DNA of 64,000 nucleotides from Chromatocurvus sp046260765. GTDB lineage: Bacteria; Pseudomonadota; Gammaproteobacteria; Pseudomonadales; Halieaceae. Both the position numbers and the translations under genes were made by a program. This document shows, piece by piece, positions 1 through 9,058 of this stretch. The DNA is taken from NCBI GenBank assembly GCA_046260765.1, contig JBHEOO010000005.1, positions 1 to 64,000 on the forward strand, read 5' to 3'. Every line of letters begins with the position of its first letter. The stretch's first letter is position 1. The notes under the pieces are model-generated. The model did no database searches and had not been told where the DNA came from. It saw only the letters and a program-made list of their open reading frames with translations.

Positions 1-1
1 G

Positions 2-790
2 CGCACGCTGTGGCCGGAGGCCGTGCCCGACCTGTCGCTGGTGGAGGCGACGCGCTTCTATCGCGCGGGAGCGGGCATGACCGACGTGCCACCCTCGCGT
101 TGGGGGGATTGGTGGCCGTTCATCATGATGCTCTGGCTGACCTATGTCGTATTACCCCGGGCGATTCTGCTGGCCGTGGCGCAGGGTCATATAGTGCTGA
201 GAGCGAGGCGCGCGCTGCACTCCCACGCGGGCTGGCGTGCACTGCAGTACCGCATGGAAACGCCAACACTTGATACGGGCAATGGCCACAGCGATGCCGA
301 AGATACGCCGGGGGATTTTCAGGGCGCGGCGCCGAGGCCGCTGCCGGCGGCCGCCGTGGTGATTTACTGGGGGGGTGTTGCCGACGACAGCCTGCCCGCC
401 GCTGCCAGAGATAAGGTCACGCTTGCCTGCGTTGCCGGTGGTCGAGCGACTCTGGAGTCCGACCGTCAGACACTGCAGCAGGTCGCCGACGCTCTGGCCG
501 ATGGCAATCGCAATGGCAACGGTAATGGCAACGACGTGCTGCTGGTCACGCGTGGCTGGGAGCCGCCGACCGGCGAGCTTCAGGACTTCATGGAAGCGGC
601 ACAATCACTCTGGCCCTCATGGGCCCGTCTGACCATCGTTCCTGTCTCGCACGATTCTGCACTGCGTGTGCCGAGACAGCAGCTCCCGCAGTGGTTGCGT
701 CTTCAGGAGCGCTTCCCTGCAGGATTCGTCAGCGTTGCCGTGATTGAGCCACGCCCGGCGCGCGCCAAAGAAAGTGAGCCGTATGCCTGA
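2..790 (+). CDS. DUF2868 family membrane protein (3' part)
   Basis: The reading frame is already open at base 2, so the N-terminus lies outside the window and only about the last 262 residues are present. A strongly hydrophobic stretch (WWPFIMMLWLTYVVLP) near visible residue 40 looks like a membrane helix. The rest is soluble and Ala/Gly/Asp-rich, with a short Asn/Gly repeat (GNRNGNGNGN). I assign DUF2868 mainly from context: this family is typically paired with a DUF3482 GTPase, which follows here with an 8-base overlap. The function of the family is not known. The pairing suggests that the membrane protein and GTPase act together. Confidence 0.65.
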   Translation, partial: RTLWPEAVPDLSLVEATRFYRAGAGMTDVPPSRWGDWWPFIMMLWLTYVVLPRAILLAVAQGHIVLRARRALHSHAGWRALQYRMETPTLDTGNGHSDAEDTPGDFQGAAPRPLPAAAVVIYWGGVADDSLPAAARDKVTLACVAGGRATLESDRQTLQQVADALADGNRNGNGNGNDVLLVTRGWEPPTGELQDFMEAAQSLWPSWARLTIVPVSHDSALRVPRQQLPQWLRLQERFPAGFVSVAVIEPRPARAKESEPYA

Positions 791-2237
791 AATTCCGGTT
801 TTTGCTGTCGTCGGTCATCCGAACAAGGGCAAGTCCAGCGTTGTGGCGACGCTGTCCCAGAATGATGCTATCGCCATCGCGCTCGAGCCGGGCACGACGC
901 GTAAGCGTCATCGCTACCCCCTGTCGGTGGACGGTGAGGTTCTTTACATTCTTGAAGATACGCCAGGCTTCCAGCGGCCGCGACGTGCCCTGGAATGGCT
1001 GGAGGCGCACAGCGCATCGGCATCCGACCGCGCGGAGACTGTGGCCGCGTTTGTCAACGAGCATCGCGACGACGCCCGCTTTACCGACGAGTGTGAGTTA
1101 CTTGCGCCGCTGGTGGAGGGCGCGGGCATCATCTATGTGGTGGATGGATCGGTTCCCTACAGCCCCGAGGATGAGATCGAGATGACGATCCTGCGCTGGA
1201 CGGGGCGGCCGAGCCTGGCGCTGATCAACAGCATCGGACCCGACGATCACAGTGATGCGTGGAAGGCGGCGCTGGGGCAGTTTTTCCAGGTCGTGCGCCG
1301 TTTTGATGCCGTGCGCGCGCCTTTCGACCAGCATCTCTCCCTGCTGCGCGCGTTCGGACAGCTGGAGCCGGACTGGGAAGTACCGCTTGAGCGAGCGGTG
1401 CGCTTCCTGTCCGAGCAGCGCCACTCGCGACAGGCCCAGGCGGCAACGCTGATTGCTGATGCGTTGATAGATATGATGACCTACCGGGCGCAGAGCACGC
1501 TGACGGAATCGCAGCTGGCGCAGGGCGAGGACGGCGCCATGGAAGAACGACTGCGCAAGCGCTGGTATGAGCATCAGCGGCAGCGGGAGCGTGGGCTGCG
1601 TGGCGAAATCGAGCAGCTGTACCAGCACAGGCACCTGCGGCGGCAGGAAGCCGCACTGGAATGGCACAGCGAACACGATCTGTTCAGCGAGGACAGTCGG
1701 CGTGCCTGGGGGGTGAGTAAGCGCTACCTGGCCACGGCGGGCTTTGGCGCCGGCGCCATCGGGGGAGTGGGTCTTGATGCCTTGACGCTGGGCGCATCGT
1801 TCGGCCTGGGTGCTCTGGCGGGCGGGATTGTCGGGGGCACGGGCGCCTATCTTTTCGGCGATCGTTTTACGCTGCCCGCCATGCAGTGGGGGCCGCTGCA
1901 GGATGGTCTGAAAACCGCCACCTTCGGTCCCGTGCAGGACAGTCAGTTCGGTTATGTCGTGCTCGGCCGCGCCGTTGACCACTGGTGGCACATCAGCCAC
2001 CGCAACCATGCCGGGCGCGACCTGCTGGATCTCCCCCCGGCCAGTGATCACTGGCTGGAATCACTCGATGCCCGCAGCCGCCGCACGCTTCAGCGCAGTC
2101 TGGACAGCTGTCGCAAGAAAGGGCGATTGGATGGACGCTTGCGTGCAGACTTCGAGGCCGTGGTTACCACAGCGCTGACGATTTACGATGAGCGGGTCAA
2201 GGGGCAGGCCACCTCAGAGAAGAACCTCGATCTCTGA
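783..2237 (+). CDS. DUF3482-type P-loop GTPase
   Basis: A 484-residue protein with an Era/TrmE-like GTPase domain at the N-terminus: G1 loop GHPNKGKSS at about residues 9-17 and G3 motif DTPG near residue 59. The usual G4 NKxD is not clear; NSIGPDDH sits where it would be expected. The C-terminal half carries a Gly/Ala-rich hydrophobic hairpin (AGFGAGAIGGVGLDALTLG), as in the DUF3482 family. I chose the ATG at 783, which overlaps the stop of the DUF2868 gene; a TTG 39 bases upstream is also open. The last codons and stop lie in a 17-bp tandem duplication. Cellular role unknown. Confidence 0.8.
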   Translation: MPEIPVFAVVGHPNKGKSSVVATLSQNDAIAIALEPGTTRKRHRYPLSVDGEVLYILEDTPGFQRPRRALEWLEAHSASASDRAETVAAFVNEHRDDARFTDECELLAPLVEGAGIIYVVDGSVPYSPEDEIEMTILRWTGRPSLALINSIGPDDHSDAWKAALGQFFQVVRRFDAVRAPFDQHLSLLRAFGQLEPDWEVPLERAVRFLSEQRHSRQAQAATLIADALIDMMTYRAQSTLTESQLAQGEDGAMEERLRKRWYEHQRQRERGLRGEIEQLYQHRHLRRQEAALEWHSEHDLFSEDSRRAWGVSKRYLATAGFGAGAIGGVGLDALTLGASFGLGALAGGIVGGTGAYLFGDRFTLPAMQWGPLQDGLKTATFGPVQDSQFGYVVLGRAVDHWWHISHRNHAGRDLLDLPPASDHWLESLDARSRRTLQRSLDSCRKKGRLDGRLRADFEAVVTTALTIYDERVKGQATSEKNLDL

Positions 2238-2262
2238 AAAACCTCGATCTCTGAAAAACCTT
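2223..2262 (+). repeat. 17-bp tandem duplication over a stop codon
   Basis: Two exact copies of a 17-base unit (AACCTCGATCTCTGAAA) lie at 2223-2239 and 2240-2256, with the start of a third copy after them. The stop codon of the DUF3482 gene (2235-2237) is inside the first copy. Confidence 0.9.
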
Positions 2263-2582
2263 AGGTACGCGGCGCTGCGATTTTCCCTGCCCTTCACTAC
2301 GCGTCTTCGCTGGCGACGTCATTACAGGCGTCCTATCGATGCGACTATCCCGTGACGCCGAGTCCGCACCAGCCGGGCAGCACAAAGCGCGACTGGTTCC
2401 GGGCAAAGGCCCGGGGAATCGCTCTCAGGTCATCCAGGTTGCTCTGCCGATTACGGTTGGGTCCGTTGACTTGGCAGTTCTGTGAAGAAGGTCTTACCCG
2501 CTGTCTTACCGGCCTGACGCTCCAAAGCCGGCCGGTTACGCTGAGCGTTAAATAAACTGGCGGCACTACTTGATCAGGATTC
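2263..2582. other. Intergenic stretch, nothing recognised
   Basis: This GC-rich stretch separates the DUF3482 gene from the toxin-antitoxin remnant. Short frames are open on both strands, but none has a convincing start signal or a recognisable protein. It may be eroded coding DNA. I see no tRNA, clear terminator or mobile-element end. Confidence 0.5.
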
Positions 2583-2599
2583 TGTACAAGTAATACTTG
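2583..2599 (+). promoter_or_regulatory. Relict YefM-type operator
   Basis: A TGTACA box (2583-2588) overlaps a perfect inverted repeat, CAAGT-AAT-ACTTG (2587-2599), about 33 bases before the antitoxin start. TGTACA is the core of the palindromes bound by the E. coli YefM-YoeB repressor, so this looks like the surviving autoregulatory operator of the decayed locus. Confidence 0.5.
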
Positions 2600-2631
2600 A
2601 ATAATTCACTCTGCGAGGCAGGTGCTTTTCT

Positions 2632-2776
2632 ATGAGAGTTATTAGTTTCTCTGATGCTCGAAACAAGCTAGAAAGCGGTCTGGATCAGGCGTGTTGATGA
2701 TACTCATCGCCTGGTTTATGCGGTAGATGGTAACCGGCTTACGGTTATTTCTTGTCGCTATCACTATGAGAAATGA
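2632..2776 (+). pseudogene. YefM-YoeB toxin-antitoxin remnant
   Basis: The ATG at 2632 opens with MRVISFSDARNKLESGLDQ, the N-terminus of a Phd/YefM-type antitoxin, and then runs into a stop at 2695. From 2690, in another frame, the DNA encodes RVDDTHRLVYAV, a short variable stretch, then ISCRYHYEK and a stop at 2774-2776. That is the C-terminus of a YoeB-type mRNA interferase. About 19 antitoxin codons are therefore joined to about 28 toxin codons, and everything between has been lost in one deletion. The region is visibly more AT-rich than its neighbours, as is common for acquired toxin-antitoxin loci. Neither protein can work. An assembly join could mimic the deletion, but no N run marks this point. 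Confidence 0.8.
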
Positions 2777-2808
2777 GTCAGAACTAAAAAAAAGTTTCCG
2801 CGGAGTCG

Positions 2809-4466
2809 TCACGTCATCGAATGAACGGACAGGAAGGGCCCGTCCACGCAGCCGCGTCTGCCGTCCGGTGCAGCGCAGGCACCGCAGATGCCGACGCCGC
2901 ATTTGGTCAGGTAGTCGATGGCGTTGAATATCTGACTGTCGTCGCAGAACTCCCGCTGCACCGCCACGGCGGCGTGCACCATGGGTTCCGGACCACAGTT
3001 GTAGAACACCAGTGTTGACAGCTCGTCACGGGACATCCCGGCCAGACGCTCGCGCAACAGTTCGGTTACGCGGCCGTGGAAGCCCGCGCTGCCGTCGTCG
3101 GTAGACACGTGCACGGTGGCGATATCCCGGCATTCATCGAGGAAATACAGGCGTTCGGCGCTGCGCGCACCGGTAAAGATTTCGGCGTTGCCGAAATCCC
3201 GGGCAATCTGATAGACCGCCGCGAGGCCGGTGCCGCCGGCAACCGCCATGATGCGCGCATCCTCGGGTGGATCGACCGGTACTCCGTGGGGCCCGCGCAC
3301 ATAGGCTTCCGTCCCCAGAGGCAGGTCCATCAGGGCGTGGGTAAACTGCCCCACGTCGATGGCCACCAGAGTGAAGGGGTCGTCAGAGAGGACCGAGAAG
3401 GGCTTTTCCCCGACGCCTGGAATCCACAGGAAGATGAATTCGCCGGCCTGTACATTGACCTTCCGGTCGAAGGTAAGCAGGGCAATGTCCGCGCAGACGC
3501 GCTCGTTGCGCACCAGTGTTACTGGCCTGAAGTGCATGTCGGTGTCGTACTGCACCTGCGACTCGGCGCTGTCGCGGCCGGATTCAAGATCGCTTTCCAG
3601 CGTGCGGAAATAGGCGGCCATCTCCGGGGTGTCCATCCCGGTCAGCGCTGATCCCACGCCGACAATGTTGGCGCCGGCGGCGAAGCTTTCGCGCACGTCT
3701 CCAGCGCTGCTGATACCGCCACAGCCGATGATGGGCAGCTCGCTCACCGCGCGCACCTCGCGAATGCACTTCAGGGCAATGGGCAATACGCCCTTGCCGG
3801 ACATGCCGCCGGCACCATTGCTCAGCACGGGATGACCGTGGGAGGAGGTGTAGCCGGGGCCGACGGTGTTGATGGCGCAGAATCCGTCCGCCCCCGCGGC
3901 CTCGGCGGCGCGGGCGATGGCACCGATATCCGGCGTATTCGGCGTCAGTTTGGGAATCACCGGAATAGCCACCGCATTTTTTACTGCGCGCACAATCTCC
4001 GCTACCAGTTCCGGGTCCTGGCCCATCGCCATGCCGTAGCCCTTTGCGTGGGGACAGGACAGGTTGAGCTCCAGGCCATCCGACACCGGTGCCAGCAGCT
4101 TCGCCACGGCCACGAATTCCTCNNNNNNNNNNTCGAGGTCAGAAGGAAGCGGTCCTCGGGTACCCGCAGCTCCCCGAGAATCTGCAGTGATGCAGCGGCG
4201 CCGGGGTTGGTGAGTCCAACTGCATTGACGAAGCAGCCGGGGGCGTACTGGCTGTAGACAGGCTCGCGGTTGCCCATGCGCGATTCCAGCCCGATGCTTT
4301 TGGTGGTGAGCACGCCGACCTGGGGCATGTGGTCAAAGACGTACTGGATAATCGATCCCGCGGTGGTGACGATGCCCGAGGGAATGGTAAACGGACCTGA
4401 AAGACGCTTGCCGAAGAAGTCAGTGCTCACATTTGCTCTCGCATCATTTTGCAAGTCAGTTTTCAC
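2809..4466 (-). CDS. Fused PyrD-PyrK-like dihydroorotate dehydrogenase
   Basis: About 552 residues, interrupted by the N run at 4123-4132; the two halves are in different frames only because the gap length is arbitrary. The N-terminal part is a class-1 dihydroorotate dehydrogenase barrel: TTKSIGLESRMGN, NAVGLTNPG, and NLSCPH with the class-1 catalytic Cys. The C-terminal part is a PyrK-like flavin/NAD module (VAGGTGLAAVYQIA) ending in a [2Fe-2S] motif, CGVGICGAC with a further Cys eight residues on. PyrD and PyrK are usually separate genes. The GTG start at 4466 overlaps the upstream methyltransferase stop (GTGA) and has GGTGGAG about 8 bases before it. It could act on dihydroorotate with NAD+, or on another dihydropyrimidine-like substrate. 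Confidence 0.8.
4123..4132. other. Assembly gap (10 N)
   Basis: Ten N within the PyrD domain. The flanking codons read FLLTS before and EEFVAVAK after. Comparison with the family suggests that only a handful of residues are missing, so the true gap is probably under 30 bases and of length 3n+2. Confidence 0.95.
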
Positions 4467-5134
4467 AACAGGCGCTCCACCGTGTGATAGACCGTTCGCC
4501 GCTTCTTGCTCAGCCCCATTTTCTTGCGCGCGCCGGTTTTCGTGGACATGACCAGCCGATAGGAAATGTCTGTATGGCGCATGGCGATACCATGCACCAG
4601 TCCCGCCCACCACTCGGGCGGGTGCAGCGTACAGTGGGCGTTCTGGCCGTTGGGCAGGTTCTTGACGGCGGGAAAGCAGGCGACGTTGGCGAACACGAAC
4701 TTCCGCGCGTAGCTGAACATCTCCTCGATGATCCAGGGCACGTCCGGCTCTGTGATGTGCTCGAGTACGTCGGTGCTGATCACGCCGTCGTATTGCTGGT
4801 CGGGCAGGGTGCTGAAGGGCTCATAGCCCGGGTCGTAGCAGCGGATATCATCAACGCCCCAGTATGACTGGATGCTGTCTATCTTTAATTGGGGCGTAAT
4901 ACTGACATCGGCCTGCTGATACGCCAGTCCCTTGCCGGCACCATAATCGAGGATACTGCGCGCACCGGTGTGCTCGATCATGGCCTTGATGTCCGCCGCA
5001 TGGTTGATCAGCATTTTGCCAGGAAAGGTGTCCTTGCCTGACTTGCCGGCGGACTGCTCGCCCTCTTCGTGCATGGTCTCGTACATGCGGACCATTTCCA
5101 GATACTCTGGACTGGGATTGTCTCGGGTGTACAT
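4463..5134 (-). CDS. Class I SAM-dependent methyltransferase
   Basis: A 223-residue protein with SAM-binding motif I as ILDYGAGKG (about residues 60-68) and a post-motif DGVISTDVLEHI, typical of class I methyltransferases. Its substrate cannot be read from the sequence. The N-terminus is acidic, and the C-terminus is Lys/Arg-rich (KKMGLSKKRR). I chose the ATG at 5134 because GAGG lies five bases upstream; an ATG pair 21-24 bases further out lacks this. The stop overlaps the GTG of the PyrD-PyrK fusion, so the two are probably translated together and may act in one pathway. Confidence 0.75.
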   Translation of the reverse strand: MYTRDNPSPEYLEMVRMYETMHEEGEQSAGKSGKDTFPGKMLINHAADIKAMIEHTGARSILDYGAGKGLAYQQADVSITPQLKIDSIQSYWGVDDIRCYDPGYEPFSTLPDQQYDGVISTDVLEHITEPDVPWIIEEMFSYARKFVFANVACFPAVKNLPNGQNAHCTLHPPEWWAGLVHGIAMRHTDISYRLVMSTKTGARKKMGLSKKRRTVYHTVERLL

Positions 5135-5259
5135 CGAGGCCTCACACGGTGCCATCAAGGCGGGGTTGTTGTGTTTCGGGCGGCGATGCTACCACCGTTG
5201 CCCGCGGCTTCACACCTGTCGCCGGTGGCGGATCTCTGATGCCACAGGCGTTTCAGGCG

Positions 5260-5331
5260 CCAGCGGTTTTTCAGGTGCCACAGCCAGCGGTTTTTCAGGT
5301 GCCACAGCCAGCGGCTTTTCAGGTGCCACAG
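5260..5331 (-). repeat. 24-bp tandem repeat at the end of selO
   Basis: Three 24-base units lie at 5260-5283, 5284-5307 and 5308-5331, differing at one base, with a degenerate partial copy at 5241-5259. The SelO stop codon lies inside the 5308-5331 unit, so the other two are extra copies of the end of the gene. Each copy repeats the in-frame Cys-Gly-Thr-stop coding. In another minus-strand frame the array reads as an octapeptide repeat, VAPEKPLA. Confidence 0.9.
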
Positions 5332-6803
5332 AAGGTCTGCTGAACCGCTTCTTCCGGCAAGGCAGGTCTTGCAAGCTCCAGGTCGTCGGCATCAAAGCCG
5401 AAAGGTGCGACGAAGCGCGCGGCGAAGCGGTTGAAGGGTGCATGGTCGCCGCTCTCGGCCGCGGAAATGGCGCGCTGCACCAGATGATTGCGTGGGATAA
5501 ATAGCGGGTTGCGGCGGCGCATGGCATCCCGCTGCGTGCCGGCATCCTGTTTTTCACTCGCCAGTCGTGCCATCCAGCGTTCGAGCCAGCCGTCGAGATC
5601 TGCGGGTACACTGTAGAGATGCGCCAGCGCCCGGGTCTCCGCATCCGGTGCCGGCAGACCACTTAGATAGCGGAACGTCAGGGTGAAGTCCAGCCGGTGC
5701 TGCGCCATGACATCGAACAGGTCCTCAACCAGCGTGGCGTCATCTCCGTCGATGGCAGACAGGCCCAGCTTGCTCGCCAGCCCCTTCGCATGTGCGTCAG
5801 AGAACAGCCCCGGGAAGGTCTCGATCGACGCCCGGGCGAGCTCTACCGCGCGTTCCTTGTCGTCTGCAATGAGCGGCACCAGGGTCTCTGCCAGGCGTGC
5901 CAGATTCCAGTGGGCGATGCCAGGCTGATTGCGGTAGGCATAGCGACCGGCGTAGTCGATGGAGCTGAACACGACATCCGGCTGAAACCCTTCGATAAAG
6001 GCACAGGGACCGTAGTCGACCGTTTCGCCGCAAAGCAGCATGTTGTCGGTATTCATCACGCCGTGGACAAAGCCCAGATGCTGCCAGTGCGCGACCAGAG
6101 CCGCCTGGCGTGCAATGACCGCCTCCAGCATCGCCAGCGCGGGGTTTTCATGCTCTGCGGCCTCAGGATAGTGTCGTGCCAATACGTGATCGACCAGTGT
6201 GCGCAGCGCATCGAGATCCTCGCGCGCCGCAAAGAACTGGAAGGTACCGATCCGGATATGGCTGCTGGCGACGCGGGCAAGAATCGCCCCGGGCTCCACC
6301 TTGCTGCGGATGACCCTTTCGCCGGTTGTGACGGCGGCAAGGGCCCGGGTGCTGGGAACCCCCAGTGCATGCATGGCCTCACTGACCAGATACTCGCGCA
6401 CAACGGGCCCCAGTGGCGAGCGACCGTCCCCGGAGCGGGAATAGGGCGTGCGACCGGAGCCCTTGAGCTGTAGGTCAAAGCGCTTGCCGTCACGGTCGAC
6501 GACCTCGCCGAGCAGCAGCGCGCGGCCATCGCCCAGCTGCGGGTTGAACTGTCCGAACTGGTGCCCCGCATAGACCGTAGCGATCGGGGCCGCGCCCTCG
6601 GGCAAGGCATTACCCGCAAGAACAGCAACGCCGTCGGGAGAGGCCAGCCAGTGGGCGTCAATCCCCAACTGCTCGCACAGAGGGACATTGATCCGCAGCA
6701 GTTCAGGGCTTGCCACCGGGGTTGCGCTGACCGCGGCGTACAGACGTGGCGGCAGACGCGCGTAGCTGTTGTCGAAGGGGATGACGCTGTCGAGTGTGGG
6801 CAT
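5319..6803 (-). CDS. selO: Protein adenylyltransferase SelO
   Basis: SelO/YdiU is a pseudokinase-fold enzyme that transfers AMP from ATP to protein Ser/Thr/Tyr residues and is linked to redox stress. The 494-residue length fits bacterial members. Visible landmarks are QLKGSGRTPYSRSGDGRSP with the nucleotide-binding Lys near 114, HGVMNTDNM with the catalytic Asp at about residues 248-255, and DYGPCAF in the DFG position (263-269). The protein ends in CGT, at the place where eukaryotic SelO has its selenocysteine tail. A good AGAGGA site precedes the ATG. It is monocistronic and is followed by a 24-bp tandem array that starts at its own 3' end. Confidence 0.92.
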   Translation of the reverse strand: MPTLDSVIPFDNSYARLPPRLYAAVSATPVASPELLRINVPLCEQLGIDAHWLASPDGVAVLAGNALPEGAAPIATVYAGHQFGQFNPQLGDGRALLLGEVVDRDGKRFDLQLKGSGRTPYSRSGDGRSPLGPVVREYLVSEAMHALGVPSTRALAAVTTGERVIRSKVEPGAILARVASSHIRIGTFQFFAAREDLDALRTLVDHVLARHYPEAAEHENPALAMLEAVIARQAALVAHWQHLGFVHGVMNTDNMLLCGETVDYGPCAFIEGFQPDVVFSSIDYAGRYAYRNQPGIAHWNLARLAETLVPLIADDKERAVELARASIETFPGLFSDAHAKGLASKLGLSAIDGDDATLVEDLFDVMAQHRLDFTLTFRYLSGLPAPDAETRALAHLYSVPADLDGWLERWMARLASEKQDAGTQRDAMRRRNPLFIPRNHLVQRAISAAESGDHAPFNRFAARFVAPFGFDADDLELARPALPEEAVQQTFCGT

Positions 6804-6949
6804 GTTGTCCTCTGGCGGTACAGGAGTTCACCGCATTGCTGTTGGATTCCGCGAACACGCGGGGTTAACCTTAACGGTGATGTTCGGCTATCGCCAGTGG
6901 CGCCGCGGCCAGCATGATTCCGAATTGCCACCGATCGAGTGTAATTGCC

Positions 6950-8824
6950 ATGAGTACAGTGCAGTCCTGGGATACGCTGATTCGAAATGCCACTGTTTTC
7001 GACGGTAGCGGTGCCCCGCCCCGGCAGCTGGATGTGGCCCTGCGCCGCGGGCGCATCGCCGCCAAGGGCAGTGCCCTGCCGGAGAACAATGCCACTGACA
7101 TCGTCGATGCCAGTGGCAAGTGGCTGATGCCCGGACTTCTTGATATTCATACCCACCTCGACCTTGAAGTGGATCTCGACCCGCGACTTCCAGAGGTTGT
7201 GCGCCACGGCACCACGACGGTGCTGGTCGGTAACTGCAGCCTCGGTACCTGTTTCGGTCGCCAGGATGAAAACGGCCAGGACCCGATTGTGGACTGTTTC
7301 GCACGCGTCGAGAATATCCCTAAGAGCGTGCTGCGCAAGTGCGTCGACGCTATCTACTGGAATAACACCGGGGATTACCTCGATCATCTCAACGCGCTGC
7401 CGCTGGGGCCAAACGTTGGCGTCTTCGTTCCCCACTCCATGCTGCGGATCGAGGTGATGGGTCTTCGGGACAGCATCAGCCGCGAACCGACCGAGGAAGA
7501 GCTCGAGCGCATGGCGGCACTGCTCGAGCAGGCCATGCAGCAGGGCTACGTCGGCATGAGTACCGACGGCCTGCCGTTTCACTACCTGGCCAACGCGCCG
7601 CACAAGGACCAGCGTATTCCCACGCAGTTTGCGAGCTTCAAGGAGCTCAGGCGACTGCTCAAGGTCGTGCGGGAGCACAATCGGGTCTGGCAGACCACGC
7701 CGATACTCGAAAATCGCCTCACGGCACTGCTGTATTTTACACTGACCAGTGGACGCCTGTTTGGCAAAACGCTGAAAACGTCGGCGCTGTCGGTGATGGA
7801 ATTTGTTCTCGCTCCCCGCGCGTCTCGCGCCTTTCTCGGCTTTGCCCGCCTCATGAACAGCCGGTTTTTTCGCGGGCAGATGCACTTCCAGGCGCTGGGT
7901 ACGAATTTCCGGGTGTGGTCCGACGGTATGGTCAGTCCATTGTTCGAGGAGCTCGACAGCACCTGCCAGCTCATTGCAAAGGAGTACGATGATGCCGAAG
8001 GTCGACGCGCACTGCTGGATGACCCGGCGTTCATCGAGGCCTTTCGGCGCGAGTGGCATCACGGCCGCAAGGGCCGCAATCTGGCCCGTCTCAAGGCTCG
8101 ACTGGGCATGCCAGATCACCTGGTCATCCGCGATCTTGACCGGCTCAACTTCGATGGCGCCCCCGTCGATGACTGGAACGGGGAGACCCTGCAGCAGGTC
8201 TACGAGCGTGTGCTTCGTTTCCAGGCTGGCGACCCTTCGGTCGCACGCTCCGAGTCAGAGCGCGATGCCATCAGTCGATTCCCACAACCGCTTCGGGACG
8301 ACGCCGACTTCATGCTTCATCTGATGCGCGAGTACGACAAAGGCTTTCGCTTCTGGGCCGATATGAGCAATATCGGCAACGCGGCCACCATCGACTATCT
8401 GCTGCATGAGCAGGCTCTGCCTGGCTTTAATGATTCCGGCGCGCACATCACCAACATGGCTTTCTTCGATACCAATCTTATGTCGCTCAAGCTGGCCCAG
8501 CAGCAGGGGCTGGAAACCGTCGGCCGCATGGTCCGACGCCTGACGCGGGAGCCTGCTGAGTTCTTTGGCCTGGATGTCGGTACCCTCGACATCGGTGCGC
8601 AGGCAGACCTTGTCATTATCGATCCGCAAGTTCTGCGCCACTGGGACTGTAACGACACCCGCGAGTATGTGTACCGCGATCTTTTCGAGCATCACCAGAT
8701 GGTCAATCGCCCGCCGGGTATTGTTGAGCAGGTTTTCATTCGCGGGGAAAAGGTCTGGTGTCAGGGTAAGTTTGGCGGCTCGCTGGGTGCGCAGCCACTG
8801 GGCCGAGCACTGCGTGCTGCCTGA
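6950..8824 (+). CDS. Amidohydrolase, D-aminoacylase-like
   Basis: A 624-residue member of the amidohydrolase superfamily. MPGLLDIHTHLD near residues 61-72 carries the HxH metal motif that follows the first strand. FNDSGAHITNMAF near 490 has the late Asp/His seen in N-acyl-D-amino-acid deacylases, and LDIGAQADLVIID near the C-terminus is the closing beta-sandwich signature. The substrate is not predictable; some relatives cleave N-acyl-D-amino acids. I chose the ATG at 6950 because homologous sequence begins there (LIRNATVFDGSG follows); an ATG 36 bases upstream has no ribosome site. It is divergent from selO with about 150 bases between them. Confidence 0.8.
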   Translation: MSTVQSWDTLIRNATVFDGSGAPPRQLDVALRRGRIAAKGSALPENNATDIVDASGKWLMPGLLDIHTHLDLEVDLDPRLPEVVRHGTTTVLVGNCSLGTCFGRQDENGQDPIVDCFARVENIPKSVLRKCVDAIYWNNTGDYLDHLNALPLGPNVGVFVPHSMLRIEVMGLRDSISREPTEEELERMAALLEQAMQQGYVGMSTDGLPFHYLANAPHKDQRIPTQFASFKELRRLLKVVREHNRVWQTTPILENRLTALLYFTLTSGRLFGKTLKTSALSVMEFVLAPRASRAFLGFARLMNSRFFRGQMHFQALGTNFRVWSDGMVSPLFEELDSTCQLIAKEYDDAEGRRALLDDPAFIEAFRREWHHGRKGRNLARLKARLGMPDHLVIRDLDRLNFDGAPVDDWNGETLQQVYERVLRFQAGDPSVARSESERDAISRFPQPLRDDADFMLHLMREYDKGFRFWADMSNIGNAATIDYLLHEQALPGFNDSGAHITNMAFFDTNLMSLKLAQQQGLETVGRMVRRLTREPAEFFGLDVGTLDIGAQADLVIIDPQVLRHWDCNDTREYVYRDLFEHHQMVNRPPGIVEQVFIRGEKVWCQGKFGGSLGAQPLGRALRAA

Positions 8825-9058
8825 GGTCGCCGCAGGCGCAATGACGCTATGCGTTTCCAGCATCCCGGTATAGCAGGGCTGACAACAGCACTGACAGCAG
8901 GACGGAAGAGTCAAACAAAATAGACGCAAACGGGACAGGCAGGCCGTTGTGCACAACGAGGAATGCCGGCGATGTACACGTTTACAATTTCGGGGTAGAG
9001 TCAGTGCCCTTATAAAACCTGCGCGTCGACCAAAGTCAGTCCTGCTGCGGATAAAGCA

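Noticed and set aside
1225..2051. Long antisense frames across the DUF3482 gene
   Set aside because: They lie opposite a well-supported GTPase gene and have low-complexity, GC-driven composition.
2352..2566. Short open frames on both strands before the toxin-antitoxin remnant
   Set aside because: No ribosome site, no recognisable protein and no coding-like composition.
5308..5331. TGA at the end of selO as a selenocysteine codon
   Set aside because: Eukaryotic SelO has Sec near its end, but here the position is a normal Cys (CGT ending) and the TGA follows the usual last residue; no SECIS-like hairpin is evident and the next codons are a simple repeat.
6056..8119. A 687-codon open frame on the minus strand across selO and the amidohydrolase gene
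   Set aside because: It is antisense to two clear protein families and shows no family signature; high GC content keeps stop codons rare.
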